Shown here: piece by piece, positions 6,968 through 14,774 of the stretch
Position numbering within the stretch: position 1 is the stretch's first letter
Layout: each line of letters opens with the position of its first letter
Notes under the pieces: model-generated
The model's database searches: none
What the model was told of the DNA's origin: nothing
The model's input: the letters and a program-made list of their open reading frames with translations, nothing else
Source: Caldifarciminota bacterium
GTDB taxonomy: Bacteria > WOR-3 > Hydrothermia > UBA1063 > CAJXJZ01
Assembly (NCBI GenBank): GCA_027073945.1
Contig: JALTEL010000647.1
Coordinates: 1-15,988 of the forward strand
DNA: 15,988 nucleotides
Reading direction: 5' to 3'
Program-made: the position numbers and the translations under genes

Positions 6968-7245
6968 AGAGACCTTATCTCATAGTCAATCAATGATGCA
7001 CCGAAATCCTTCTCCAGGAACTTCACAACTTTTTGCAGTTCGCTATCCACCCTGCGCCCGTCATTGGACAAATGAACTATACCTATCTTTGACCTTCTCC
7101 ATATATCCTGCATGCCAATTTCAGAAACAGAAACATTGAATTTATCCCTTATACGGTCTTTGAGTCTCTTAAGAATGCTTCTCTTTGATTTCAGAGAGTC
7201 AGCGTCAGGTATATATAGGTCAACCATAAGCAAACCAACAACCAT
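6964..7245 (-). CDS. DUF503 (YlxP-like) small protein
   Basis: 93 residues matching the DUF503 family throughout: start MVVGLLMVDLYIPDADSLKS, then KRSILKRLKDRIRDKFNVSVSE, then the aromatic QDIWRRSKIG stretch and a hydrophobic VHLSNDGRRVD segment. The family is common next to infB and often precedes rbfA (B. subtilis ylxP is the model). Its role is not firmly known; a link to ribosome or translation factor function is inferred from this conserved position. It begins five bases after the infB stop with AAGGA just before the ATG, and its stop overlaps the ptsH start. No membrane segment or signal peptide. Confidence 0.85.
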   Translation of the reverse strand: MVVGLLMVDLYIPDADSLKSKRSILKRLKDRIRDKFNVSVSEIGMQDIWRRSKIGIVHLSNDGRRVDSELQKVVKFLEKDFGASLIDYEIRSL

Positions 7246-7250
7246 ATTCC

Positions 7251-9344
7251 TTAAATCTTAAATTTTTCAACCATGTTGAAACAATGTAAAACATCACCCT
7301 GTTTCAACTTTTCAAATCCTTCTATTTTAACCCCGCACTCCATGCCTTCTTTAACTGTGTCTACCTCATCCTGAAACCTCTTCAATGAAACTATTTTCCC
7401 TGTGTGAAGGACTTCATCGGCTCTTTTTATCCGCACCTTTGCACCTTTCACCAGCTTTCCCTGTGTCACAATACATCCTGCAATATTTCCCACTTTGGAT
7501 ATCCTGAATATCTCCTTTACTTCAGCAGTTCCGAATGACTCTTCTTCATAAACTGGTTTAAGCAAACCTTTAAGCATTACTTCCACATCTTCAAGCAATT
7601 TATATATAATTTTATAGGTTCTTATCGTTATACCACGTTCCTTTGCCAATTGTTTTGCTCTGGGGGTTGGTGAGGTGTTAAAACCAAGCACAACCAGCTC
7701 GGATGCAGTTGCAAGATCAATATCGCTCTCGGTTATCATGCCTACACCGCTGTGTGCAATAAGCGGCTCAATTTCTCCGACTTTCAAAGATGAAAGCGAA
7801 TCTATAACAGCCTCAAGTGATCCCTGAGAATCTGCTTTAACTATAACAGAAAGTTTCGTTATTTTCCCTTGCTTTATGCGTTCCTCAAGCTTTTCAAGTA
7901 TATAAAATGTCTCTCCACTTTGAACCTGCGTCTTCTTTATATTTTTTCTTTTCAATGCAGTTGCCCTCGCCTGCTTTTCGTTATCGACAACAATGAGCAT
8001 GTCCCCTGCTGAGGGAACTACATTTAGCCCTAATATTTCAACTGGCATGGACGGACCTGCACTTTTAATCACCTTTCCTTTGTCATTAATAATCGCTCTG
8101 ACTTTTCCGAATGTATCTCCAACTACTATGGCATCCCTGAGCTTCAGAGTTCCGCTTGTAATGATAACCGTAGCAACAGGGCCACGAGAGCGTGAAAGCT
8201 TGGATTCAAGGACAATGCCTCTGGCTTTCCCCCTTGAGGTTGTTTTTAGCTCCTTTGTCTCAGCTACAAGCAGAATAGCCTCAAGCAATTCTTCAACGCC
8301 CTTTCCTGTCTTGGCAGAAACGGGCACCATTATTGTATCACCGCCCCATTCCTCGGGTATCAAACCAAGTTCAGACAATTCTCTCTGCACTTTTTCGGCA
8401 TCAGCTCCCTGTAAATCCATTTTATTAATAGCAACAACAATGGGAACACCAGCAGCCTTTGCATGATTTATCGCTTCTACTGTCTGTGACTTAACACCTT
8501 CTGTAGCTGCGACAACAAGTACCACAATATCAGTAACCTGTGTGCCTCGTGCCCTCATAGCAGAAAAGGCTTCATGACCCGGTGTGTCAATAAAAGTGAT
8601 TGTTTTACCGTTTTTCACAACCTGATAGGAACCTATGGATTGAGTTATTGCCCCGACCTCTTGTTGAGCAACTTTTGTGCTTCTGATATAATCTAACAGG
8701 GTCGTTTTTCCATGGTCCACGTGTCCCATCACAGTTACAACAGGAGGTTTAATTTCGTCCAATTCAATTGCCTGAGCACCTTCTTTCTGGACAACTTTCT
8801 TCTCTTTTTCCACCTTAAACCCAAATTCTTCTGCAATAAGCTGCAAAACATCCTTATCCAATCTCTGATTAATCGTAACAGGAACCCCAAGCATAAGAGC
8901 TTTTTCAACAATTTCCACAGGCTCCACTTTTAACATTTTGGCCAGTTCCGAAGCTGTTATGGCTATCTCAGGCAGGAATACAACCTTTTCCTCCTCAACT
9001 TCTTTTACTTCGGCTTTCTTTTTCTTTTTATGCTTAACAAGTACTTTTTTCACATGCGGCCTTTTTTTGGTAGCCGCTCTGTCCGGTCCAGTTTTCTCAG
9101 TACTGTCCTTACTGCTGGAATCTCCCCATATTTCTTTTTTTCTCTTCAGTTTTTCCATCTCTAATTTTTTCAGGTCATTTAATCTATGCTCAACGGCTTT
9201 TTCCATATCTCTGGTCAAAGTGGAATTCGCCGATTTGACTTCAAATCCCTCTGAACGTAAAATATTAACCACAGTAGAATTTGAAAAACCCAGCTTTCGC
9301 GCAAGATCTCGTATTTTTTTCACACCATTTTTTTCTTCAGTCAT
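7251..9344 (-). CDS. infB: Translation initiation factor IF-2
   Basis: 697 residues, a fairly short IF-2. Two IF2-N type helical modules (about 8-55 and 124-178) flank a Lys/Glu-rich linker (about 57-120). The GTPase domain has GHVDHGKT at 207-214, the switch region GAITQSIG at 231-238, DTPGHEAF at 253-260, NKMD at 307-310 and SAK at 343-345. Beta-barrel domains and the C-terminal fMet-tRNA binding domain follow to the end, so the protein is complete. IF-2 brings initiator tRNA to the 30S subunit and promotes subunit joining. The switch motif has Ser where many IF-2 proteins have His (TQHIG); this is a tolerated variant as far as I recall. It overlaps nusA by eight bases (ATGACTGA) with GAGGG before the ATG, so it should be coupled to nusA translation. 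Confidence 0.97.
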   Translation of the reverse strand: MTEEKNGVKKIRDLARKLGFSNSTVVNILRSEGFEVKSANSTLTRDMEKAVEHRLNDLKKLEMEKLKRKKEIWGDSSSKDSTEKTGPDRAATKKRPHVKKVLVKHKKKKKAEVKEVEEEKVVFLPEIAITASELAKMLKVEPVEIVEKALMLGVPVTINQRLDKDVLQLIAEEFGFKVEKEKKVVQKEGAQAIELDEIKPPVVTVMGHVDHGKTTLLDYIRSTKVAQQEVGAITQSIGSYQVVKNGKTITFIDTPGHEAFSAMRARGTQVTDIVVLVVAATEGVKSQTVEAINHAKAAGVPIVVAINKMDLQGADAEKVQRELSELGLIPEEWGGDTIMVPVSAKTGKGVEELLEAILLVAETKELKTTSRGKARGIVLESKLSRSRGPVATVIITSGTLKLRDAIVVGDTFGKVRAIINDKGKVIKSAGPSMPVEILGLNVVPSAGDMLIVVDNEKQARATALKRKNIKKTQVQSGETFYILEKLEERIKQGKITKLSVIVKADSQGSLEAVIDSLSSLKVGEIEPLIAHSGVGMITESDIDLATASELVVLGFNTSPTPRAKQLAKERGITIRTYKIIYKLLEDVEVMLKGLLKPVYEEESFGTAEVKEIFRISKVGNIAGCIVTQGKLVKGAKVRIKRADEVLHTGKIVSLKRFQDEVDTVKEGMECGVKIEGFEKLKQGDVLHCFNMVEKFKI

Positions 9345-10578
9345 TTTCCCTCTTTTTGTTTAAAATATCTTCAATATAATCCAGAATCTTATACGCCTCT
9401 TTTTCGGTAACACCCGGAATTTCCATAATTTCTCTTAAAGAAGGTATATCGTAAAAAACAAAATATCCCTTGTTTCTTAATGCATTTTCTATTTTTTTGC
9501 CGAATTTTTCTCCTATTTCAAGAATAGAAACTCCCTTATCAGGCACTGCCTGTTCCTTTTCCGAAATAACTATAATTTCTTTTCCCACAAGTCTGGAGGC
9601 AAGTATAATATTCCGACCTTCCTCCCCTTTTGTCTTGGCTATTTCATCCTCTTTAACAACAGCATAAATATTATCTCCCTTTTCAAATACAAGTATTGGT
9701 TTTACCGGAGAAAGAGCATTCGCGGTAAATTCCAGTATATTGCTACTCCATCTGACAACATCAATGCTCTCGTTAATATCCTCGGAAATCTTGGTAATTC
9801 TTGTTCCCTTTGGACCTATGCAGGTCCCAACAGGGTCAACACGTTGATTCCTGGAGTAAACAGCAACTTTTGCCCTCTTACCAGGTATTCTCGCCACAGC
9901 TTTTATCTCCACTGTACCGTCCAGGACCTCGGGTATATTTTTCATAATAAGCTTCTTCAAAAAATCCGGATGCGTTCTTGACAGAACAATAATAGGATAT
10001 CTTTGGGACTCACTCACGCGTAAGACCATTGCTGTTACTTCACCCCCCTGACGATAGCGCTCACCTCTTATCTGCTCTTCCGGAGGAATGATAGCTTCTG
10101 CCTTTCCAAGAGAAACATATACCCCTGTTTTATCTATTTTCTGTATTGTACCTGTTATCAAATCTCCCACCCTACTTTCAAAATCCTTGTAAACATATCG
10201 CTTTTCAAATTCTTTTATTCTTTGAAGAAATATACTCTGAATTTTATATACAGTTGACCTTCCCAGTTTTGCAGGGTCAAGCGGCACATTTATACGCATA
10301 TCAGGAGCAGGATTTTCCACATAGTCTCGAGCCTCTTCAAGTGAAATTTCAGCATCCAGATTTCTCACTTTATCCACTACTGTCTTTTGAATACTAATGG
10401 AAAGCTCATATGTTTTTGAGTCAATTTTAACTTCAACGGGATATTCCATCCCATAACGTCGTTTTATTGCAAGAATTATAGATTCTTTGAGGGTTTCCAG
10501 AATTAGCTCATCATCTTTTAAACCCCTTCTCTGCCTTTTTATACCATTTATCAGTGCTTTGAATTCAATTGGTTTCAT
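9337..10578 (-). CDS. nusA: Transcription termination/antitermination factor NusA
   Basis: 413 residues. The N-terminal RNA polymerase-binding domain (about 1-130) is followed by an S1 domain (about 136-202), KH1 with DPVGTCIGPKG (from 248; GPKG at 255-258), KH2 (about 290-342, GEEGRN at 318-323) and a short C-terminal helical piece with a helix-hairpin-helix look (IPGVTEKEAYKIL, 387-399). It is shorter than E. coli NusA, which has two acidic repeats, but close to the size of many other bacterial forms. NusA binds RNA polymerase and nascent RNA and controls pausing, termination and rRNA antitermination. GAGGTG lies before the ATG, and rimP ends two bases upstream. No ylxR or ribosomal L7Ae-like gene lies between nusA and infB, unlike many bacteria. 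Confidence 0.97.
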   Translation of the reverse strand: MKPIEFKALINGIKRQRRGLKDDELILETLKESIILAIKRRYGMEYPVEVKIDSKTYELSISIQKTVVDKVRNLDAEISLEEARDYVENPAPDMRINVPLDPAKLGRSTVYKIQSIFLQRIKEFEKRYVYKDFESRVGDLITGTIQKIDKTGVYVSLGKAEAIIPPEEQIRGERYRQGGEVTAMVLRVSESQRYPIIVLSRTHPDFLKKLIMKNIPEVLDGTVEIKAVARIPGKRAKVAVYSRNQRVDPVGTCIGPKGTRITKISEDINESIDVVRWSSNILEFTANALSPVKPILVFEKGDNIYAVVKEDEIAKTKGEEGRNIILASRLVGKEIIVISEKEQAVPDKGVSILEIGEKFGKKIENALRNKGYFVFYDIPSLREIMEIPGVTEKEAYKILDYIEDILNKKREND

Positions 10579-10580
10579 AA

Positions 10581-11030
10581 TTACACCTCATTAATTTTTA
10601 TTCTATTAATATTTTCCCTGCTAAAATCAAATTCATTTCCTCCCTCAAGTATCTTTACCTTCTTTTCGGAAAATTCCTTTATAATACCCTCAAAGATTTC
10701 ACCATCTTTGGTGAATAATTTAATCCTCTTTTTCTTCGATGAAGCCCAGGCAAGCTCTCTGTCCGTCTTTATCGTCCTGTCCAGCCCCGGAGAGGATACC
10801 TCAAGTACAAAAGCACCGCTGAACAAATTGCTGGCATCCAGTTCAACCGAAAGCAATCTGGAAACCTCCTCGCACTCGCCTATGGTAACATTGTCCGTAA
10901 GCCCGTCAATTGCAATATCAATGAGCTTTCTCCTGCCAAGTCCTTTAACGGAAACATCTACCAGCATTAGACCTTTTGATTGCAAAATAGGCTGCAACAT
11001 TTTGTCTATGGCTTCACACAAGCTGCTCAT
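10581..11030 (-). CDS. rimP: Ribosome maturation factor RimP
   Basis: 149 residues from the ATG at 11030. The family signature LEVSSPGLDR and the preceding pattern IDGLTDNVTIGECEEVSR identify RimP, which assists 30S subunit maturation. Position before nusA is the conserved one. The start is uncertain: the ATG gives the family length before the LVDVSV strand but has no Shine-Dalgarno sequence, whereas a TTG at 11045 (five residues longer) has GGAGAAGG at good distance. Those purine-rich bases are also ordinary proS codons (Glu-Lys). The overlap with proS is 17 bases with the ATG or 32 with the TTG. Confidence 0.94.
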   Translation of the reverse strand: MSSLCEAIDKMLQPILQSKGLMLVDVSVKGLGRRKLIDIAIDGLTDNVTIGECEEVSRLLSVELDASNLFSGAFVLEVSSPGLDRTIKTDRELAWASSKKKRIKLFTKDGEIFEGIIKEFSEKKVKILEGGNEFDFSRENINRIKINEV

Positions 11031-12726
11031 TTTTATATTTATCAAAAACCTTCTCCAGTTCTGTAAATAGGCCTTCCTGACTTATATCATATTTTTTACC
11101 TTCTTTCCTCAACTGAATCTCAATCATTCCCTGCTTTAATTTCCGCTCCGACAGCACAACCACAATAGGTATACCAACAAGTTCGGCATCTTTGAATTTA
11201 ACACCGCAGGATACCTCCCTGTTGTCCCATATAACATCAACACCTTTTTTTAACAATTGAGAATACAATTCCTCTGCCTGTTTTCCCGTTTTCTTTGTAT
11301 CCACTTCAAGCAGATCGACCTCAAAAGGCGCTATTGACATAGGCCAGACAATACCTCTATCATCATGATGCACCTCAACCACAGTGGACATAACCCTTCC
11401 AAGTCCGATTCCATAGCTTCCCATTATAATAGGGTTCTCTCCACCGCTTTTATCCGTAAAAAATGCTCCAAGCGACTTGGAGTAGCCAATGCCCAGCTTA
11501 AATATATGGCCGACCTCTATTCCATTCACAACTCTCAAAGGATGTCCGCATACCTCACAGTAGTCTCCCTCACGTACCTGTCTTGTATCAACAAATCTCA
11601 TAATATTTATATCCTCAATATTAACACCCACAATATGATAATCATTCCTGTTTCCGCCAACAACAAAATCTTTTAATTCTTTTATCGATGTGTCTGCAAT
11701 AATTTCATCAACATCTATATCAATTGGTCCTACAAAACCAGCCTGTACAGAGAATTTTTCAATAACCTGTTCAACGCTGAGCAACCTGACTGCCCTTCCT
11801 ATATGAGCAGACAGCTTGTTCTCATTCACATCATAATCTCCTCTTATAAGAACAAGAAAAATCTTTTCGCCATCAGTATACAAAAGACTTTTCACTATAA
11901 GGGAAGGCTCCACACCTAAAAATTCCGCAACTTCTTTAACAGTTCTAACACCCGGCGTATGAACCTTTTCCTGTCTTTGAAACTTTGACTTTGCATTAAT
12001 AGAGACAGGTTTTCCGCTTGCCACTTCCATGTTGGAGCTGTATCCGCATTTTTCACAATAAACGATTTTGTCTTCACCGGAGGGAGCAATAACCATGAAC
12101 TCCTCGGATTCTCCGCCTCCCATGAGGCCTGACGATGCTTTAACAATATTGACATGAAGCCCCACTCGTCTGAATATATTCTGATAAGCAGTCCTATGCG
12201 CCGCATAACTGGCATCAAGCCCCTCCCATGAAGCATCAAAACTGTACGAATCTTTCATTGCAAACTCTCTCACACGCAACAAACCACCCCTTGGACGCGG
12301 CTCGTCCCTGAATTTGGTCTGTATTTGGTACCATATTTGAGGCATATCTCTGTATGATTTTATAAATTCTCTGGCAAGCTGAGTCATAATCTCTTCATGC
12401 GTAGGGGCAAGCGAGAGGTCATGTCCCCATCTATCCTTTAATCTGAACATATCGCTGCCAAATGTATCCCATCTGCCACTCTCTTTCCATATTTCACCGG
12501 ACGTAAGAGATGGCAGCAACATCTCCTGAGCATTTATGGCATTCATTTCTTCTCTGATAATACTGGCAATTTTTCTTATAACCTTCTGTCCAAGAGGCAA
12601 ATATGCGTAAACTCCACTCTGGTGCTGTTTTATAAAACCTGCTCTTACAAGAAGTCTATGAGAGACTGTTTCCGCCTCTCTCGGATTTTCTCTTTTTGTA
12701 GGTATAAGTTTTTTATTCCATTTCAT
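11014..12726 (-). CDS. proS: Prolyl-tRNA synthetase, bacterial type with editing insertion
   Basis: 570 residues, the usual length of the bacterial class II ProRS with an inserted editing domain. Class II motif 1 lies near 30-55, motif 2 contains TKFRDEPRPRGGLLRVREF (137-155) and motif 3 contains GSYGIGLGRVMS (436-447). The INS editing domain (about 225-385) keeps Lys279, equivalent to the residue needed for clearing Ala-tRNA(Pro) in E. coli, and the GFVGPI loop (330-335). CEKCG (224-228) and CEVCG (390-394) flank the insertion. The C-terminal anticodon-binding domain is complete. The enzyme charges tRNA(Pro). The ATG lacks a Shine-Dalgarno sequence. The 31 bases upstream contain a candidate promoter and an inverted repeat, so proS may start its own transcript. 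Confidence 0.97.
   Translation of the reverse strand: MKWNKKLIPTKRENPREAETVSHRLLVRAGFIKQHQSGVYAYLPLGQKVIRKIASIIREEMNAINAQEMLLPSLTSGEIWKESGRWDTFGSDMFRLKDRWGHDLSLAPTHEEIMTQLAREFIKSYRDMPQIWYQIQTKFRDEPRPRGGLLRVREFAMKDSYSFDASWEGLDASYAAHRTAYQNIFRRVGLHVNIVKASSGLMGGGESEEFMVIAPSGEDKIVYCEKCGYSSNMEVASGKPVSINAKSKFQRQEKVHTPGVRTVKEVAEFLGVEPSLIVKSLLYTDGEKIFLVLIRGDYDVNENKLSAHIGRAVRLLSVEQVIEKFSVQAGFVGPIDIDVDEIIADTSIKELKDFVVGGNRNDYHIVGVNIEDINIMRFVDTRQVREGDYCEVCGHPLRVVNGIEVGHIFKLGIGYSKSLGAFFTDKSGGENPIIMGSYGIGLGRVMSTVVEVHHDDRGIVWPMSIAPFEVDLLEVDTKKTGKQAEELYSQLLKKGVDVIWDNREVSCGVKFKDAELVGIPIVVVLSERKLKQGMIEIQLRKEGKKYDISQEGLFTELEKVFDKYKNEQLV
11049..11056 (-). promoter_or_regulatory. Possible ribosome binding site for a TTG start of rimP
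   Basis: GGAGAAGG, with GGAG seven bases before a TTG at 11045 in the rimP frame. It would add five residues to RimP. It lies within proS codons and may be coincidental. Confidence 0.35.
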
Positions 12727-12732
12727 TTCTAT

Positions 12733-12761
12733 ATTTTAAGGCAAGAGGCATATTGCCTCAA
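12733..12761 (-). promoter_or_regulatory. Candidate leaderless promoter of proS
   Basis: Read on the minus strand: TTGAGG (12756-12761), a 17-base spacer, TAAAAT (12733-12738), then ATAGAA and the proS ATG. The -10 matches five of six positions and the -35 four of six. The expected start, seven bases past the -10, falls on the A of the ATG, so the message would be leaderless, which agrees with the missing Shine-Dalgarno sequence. The spacer is filled by an inverted repeat. Evidence is by pattern only. Confidence 0.45.
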
Positions 12762-12765
12762 GCCT
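12739..12765. repeat. Inverted repeat at the fusA2 stop / proS promoter
   Basis: On the minus strand: AGGC, TT, GAGGCA, loop ATA, TGCCTC, TT, GCCT. This makes a perfect six-base-pair inner stem and a four-base-pair outer stem around a T-T bulge. It covers the fusA2 stop codon and the whole spacer of the candidate proS promoter. No run of T follows on the minus strand, so it is not a classical terminator in the direction of transcription. It could be an operator for a regulator, an RNA hairpin marking an mRNA end or processing site, or both. Confidence 0.6.
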
Positions 12766-14761
12766 GATGAGCCTCCTTCTGTTCTTTTTTTAACTCTTCT
12801 ATAAGTTTTGGAGCGATTTCTCTCGGTACTTCATCATAGTGAGAAAATTCCACTCTGAAACTACCTCTTCCCTTTGTTATTGAACGCAGGGTAGAAGAGT
12901 ACCTGTAAAGTTCTGCCAGTGGGATGAGCGCCTTAATCTTCTGAAGTCTTCCTTCTGCCTCCATACCCATAATACGGCCTCTTCTTGAATTCAGATCTCC
13001 CATTACATCACCCATATATTTTTCAGGCATTTTCACCTCCACCGTGTAGATGGGTTCAAGAAGATACGGATCTGCCTTTTCCTCGGCCTCCTTAAATGCC
13101 ATGGAACCTGCCACTTCAAATGCAAAATTGGATGAATCAACAGGGTGATACTTGCCATCGTAAAGAGTAACCTTTACATTTACTACCTTCGCACCTGCAA
13201 GTACACCCTGCTCCATTGCTTTTTTTACACCCTGCTCAACCGACGGTATAAACTGATTGGGAATTGCACCGCCGAAAATATCATTGACAAATTCATAATC
13301 ACTATCACCGGAAAGTGGCTCTATTCTTATATTACAAATGCCATACTGGCCATGCCCACCGGACTGTTTTACGAATTTACCAAGACCTTCAGCCTGCTTC
13401 CTTATAGACTCTCTGTACGGGACCTTAGGCTTGTCCGTGTCAACAGTAACGTTGAATTTATTCTTTAATTTTTCCACCGCAACATCAAGATGCGTCTCGC
13501 CAAGGCCGTATATTAACGTTTGTCTCAGTTCCGAATCATATCTAAACTTAAAGGTCAAATCCTCCAATTTTATTCTGTTCAAACCATCCATAACCTTTTC
13601 CTGATCTTCTCTTGTTCTCGGTTTAACCGCAATATTTACCTGAGGCTCGGGCATTGAAATGGGAGATACAATAAACGGAAAATCCTTGGAGGCCAATGTA
13701 TCCTGAGTTTCAGTATTCTTTAATTTCACAAGCACACCAATTGAGCCTGCCCCAAGGGTGCTCACTTCTTTTCTCTCCTTACCGAACGGATTGTATATCT
13801 GATTTATTTTCTCTATTTTTTCTTTGTTAGTATTGTAAAGTTCAGTACCCGGCTTTATTTCTCCGGAAACCACCTTTACAAAATATAATTTTCCCAGATG
13901 CGTCTCTTCAAGAGTTTTAAATACAAACAGGACATTGTGCGAATTATCCGGCTTCAAGTTCATCTCTTCACCTTTTAAGGTTCCATTTATACCGGGTCCA
14001 TCTTCTATGGAATTGCCAAATGCGGATAAGAACTCAATAAGTTCTTTAACACCACGTCCGGATTTTGCATCGCTATAAAGCACAGGAATAATCTGTCTTT
14101 CCCTGATACCATACTTCAGCATTTTAGTAAGTTCATCATCGCTTATCTCTTCGCCAGCCATGTATTTGTCCAACAACTCTTCAGATAGTTCTATAATAGA
14201 TTCTTTAAATGCTTCCGCCTCTTTACCCGCACCATGAAGAAGGCTTTTAACACCTGAGAATTCTTCGCCAATACCCACGGGAGATTGTACAGGAGTTATT
14301 GCAGAACCGAATATTTCTTTCATTGAAACCAGTATATTATCCACATCTATATCAGACATACCCATCTTATTTATCACAAAAAACGCAGGAATACCTCTGC
14401 TTGCGGCTATCTCATAATACTTCTCGGTTCCCACATCAACCCCTGTCTGGGCATCCACAACCAAAACTGCATTATCTGCAACCCACAGAGCGGAGCGCAC
14501 TTCTCCCTCAAAATCCATATATCCCGGGGTGTCTATAATGTATAACAGATTTTTATCTGCCTCCATACTTGCCACTGAAAGATTTATGGATATCTTTCTC
14601 TTTATTTCAATAGGGTCAAAGTCAAATACAGTATTACCCTGCTCAACTTCACCCTGCCTCGTAATAACACCGTTTGAATACAGCATGGATTCCGACAGTG
14701 TTGTTTTACCACTTGAGCTGTGTCCTGTAATAGCAAAACTTTTTATAGATTTTTCGCCCAT
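12758..14761 (-). CDS. Elongation factor G-like GTPase (EF-G2 type paralogue)
   Basis: 667 residues, shorter than ordinary EF-G (about 690-700) but with all five domains. The GTPase has GHSSSGKT at 13-20 (GHIDAGKT in normal EF-G), a switch I ending KRKISI (RGITI in normal EF-G), DTPGYMDF at 77-84 and NKMG at 131-134. Two key residues differ: the catalytic His of DTPGH is Tyr81, and the guanine-specifying Asp of NKMD is Gly134. Domain IV has SGGHGQYG (467-474) and IPNQFIPSVEQGV (500-512); domain V has DLNSRRGRIMGMEAEG (589-604). DTPGY is typical of the EF-G2 paralogue family; the Gly in NKMG is not something I know as typical. Its task (translocation, recycling or a stress form) is uncertain. 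A normal fusA would be expected elsewhere, for instance with rpsL/rpsG. It follows leuS by 13 bases with AAGGAGG before the ATG. Confidence 0.92.
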   Translation of the reverse strand: MGEKSIKSFAITGHSSSGKTTLSESMLYSNGVITRQGEVEQGNTVFDFDPIEIKRKISINLSVASMEADKNLLYIIDTPGYMDFEGEVRSALWVADNAVLVVDAQTGVDVGTEKYYEIAASRGIPAFFVINKMGMSDIDVDNILVSMKEIFGSAITPVQSPVGIGEEFSGVKSLLHGAGKEAEAFKESIIELSEELLDKYMAGEEISDDELTKMLKYGIRERQIIPVLYSDAKSGRGVKELIEFLSAFGNSIEDGPGINGTLKGEEMNLKPDNSHNVLFVFKTLEETHLGKLYFVKVVSGEIKPGTELYNTNKEKIEKINQIYNPFGKERKEVSTLGAGSIGVLVKLKNTETQDTLASKDFPFIVSPISMPEPQVNIAVKPRTREDQEKVMDGLNRIKLEDLTFKFRYDSELRQTLIYGLGETHLDVAVEKLKNKFNVTVDTDKPKVPYRESIRKQAEGLGKFVKQSGGHGQYGICNIRIEPLSGDSDYEFVNDIFGGAIPNQFIPSVEQGVKKAMEQGVLAGAKVVNVKVTLYDGKYHPVDSSNFAFEVAGSMAFKEAEEKADPYLLEPIYTVEVKMPEKYMGDVMGDLNSRRGRIMGMEAEGRLQKIKALIPLAELYRYSSTLRSITKGRGSFRVEFSHYDEVPREIAPKLIEELKKEQKEAHQA

Positions 14762-14765
14762 ATTT

Positions 14766-14772
14766 CCTCCTT
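14766..14772 (-). promoter_or_regulatory. Strong ribosome binding site of the EF-G-like gene
   Basis: AAGGAGG, the strongest Shine-Dalgarno sequence in the window, ends four bases before the ATG at 14761 and confirms that start. It lies in the 13-base gap after leuS. It contrasts with proS and the vWA gene, which have none. Confidence 0.75.
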
Positions 14773-14774
14773 AG

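Noticed and set aside
7993..8466. 157-codon plus-strand open frame opposite infB
   Set aside because: It lies antisense to the IF-2 GTPase and following domains and is low-complexity (Ser/Thr/Pro-rich), typical of a reverse-strand shadow.
11031..11071. Third leaderless promoter before rimP (TTTACA, 18 bases, GATAAA)
   Set aside because: The -10 is poor, the whole site is within proS codons, and such partial matches are expected by chance in AT-rich DNA.
11916..12239. 107-codon minus-strand frame inside proS
   Set aside because: It is out of frame within well-conserved ProRS coding sequence, with no ribosome site or domain. It is not evidence of a frameshift because proS is intact.
12739..12765. 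Intrinsic terminator after the EF-G-like gene
   Set aside because: The hairpin is real as a pattern, but the transcribed strand has TAAAATATAG after it, not a T run, so classical termination is not supported.
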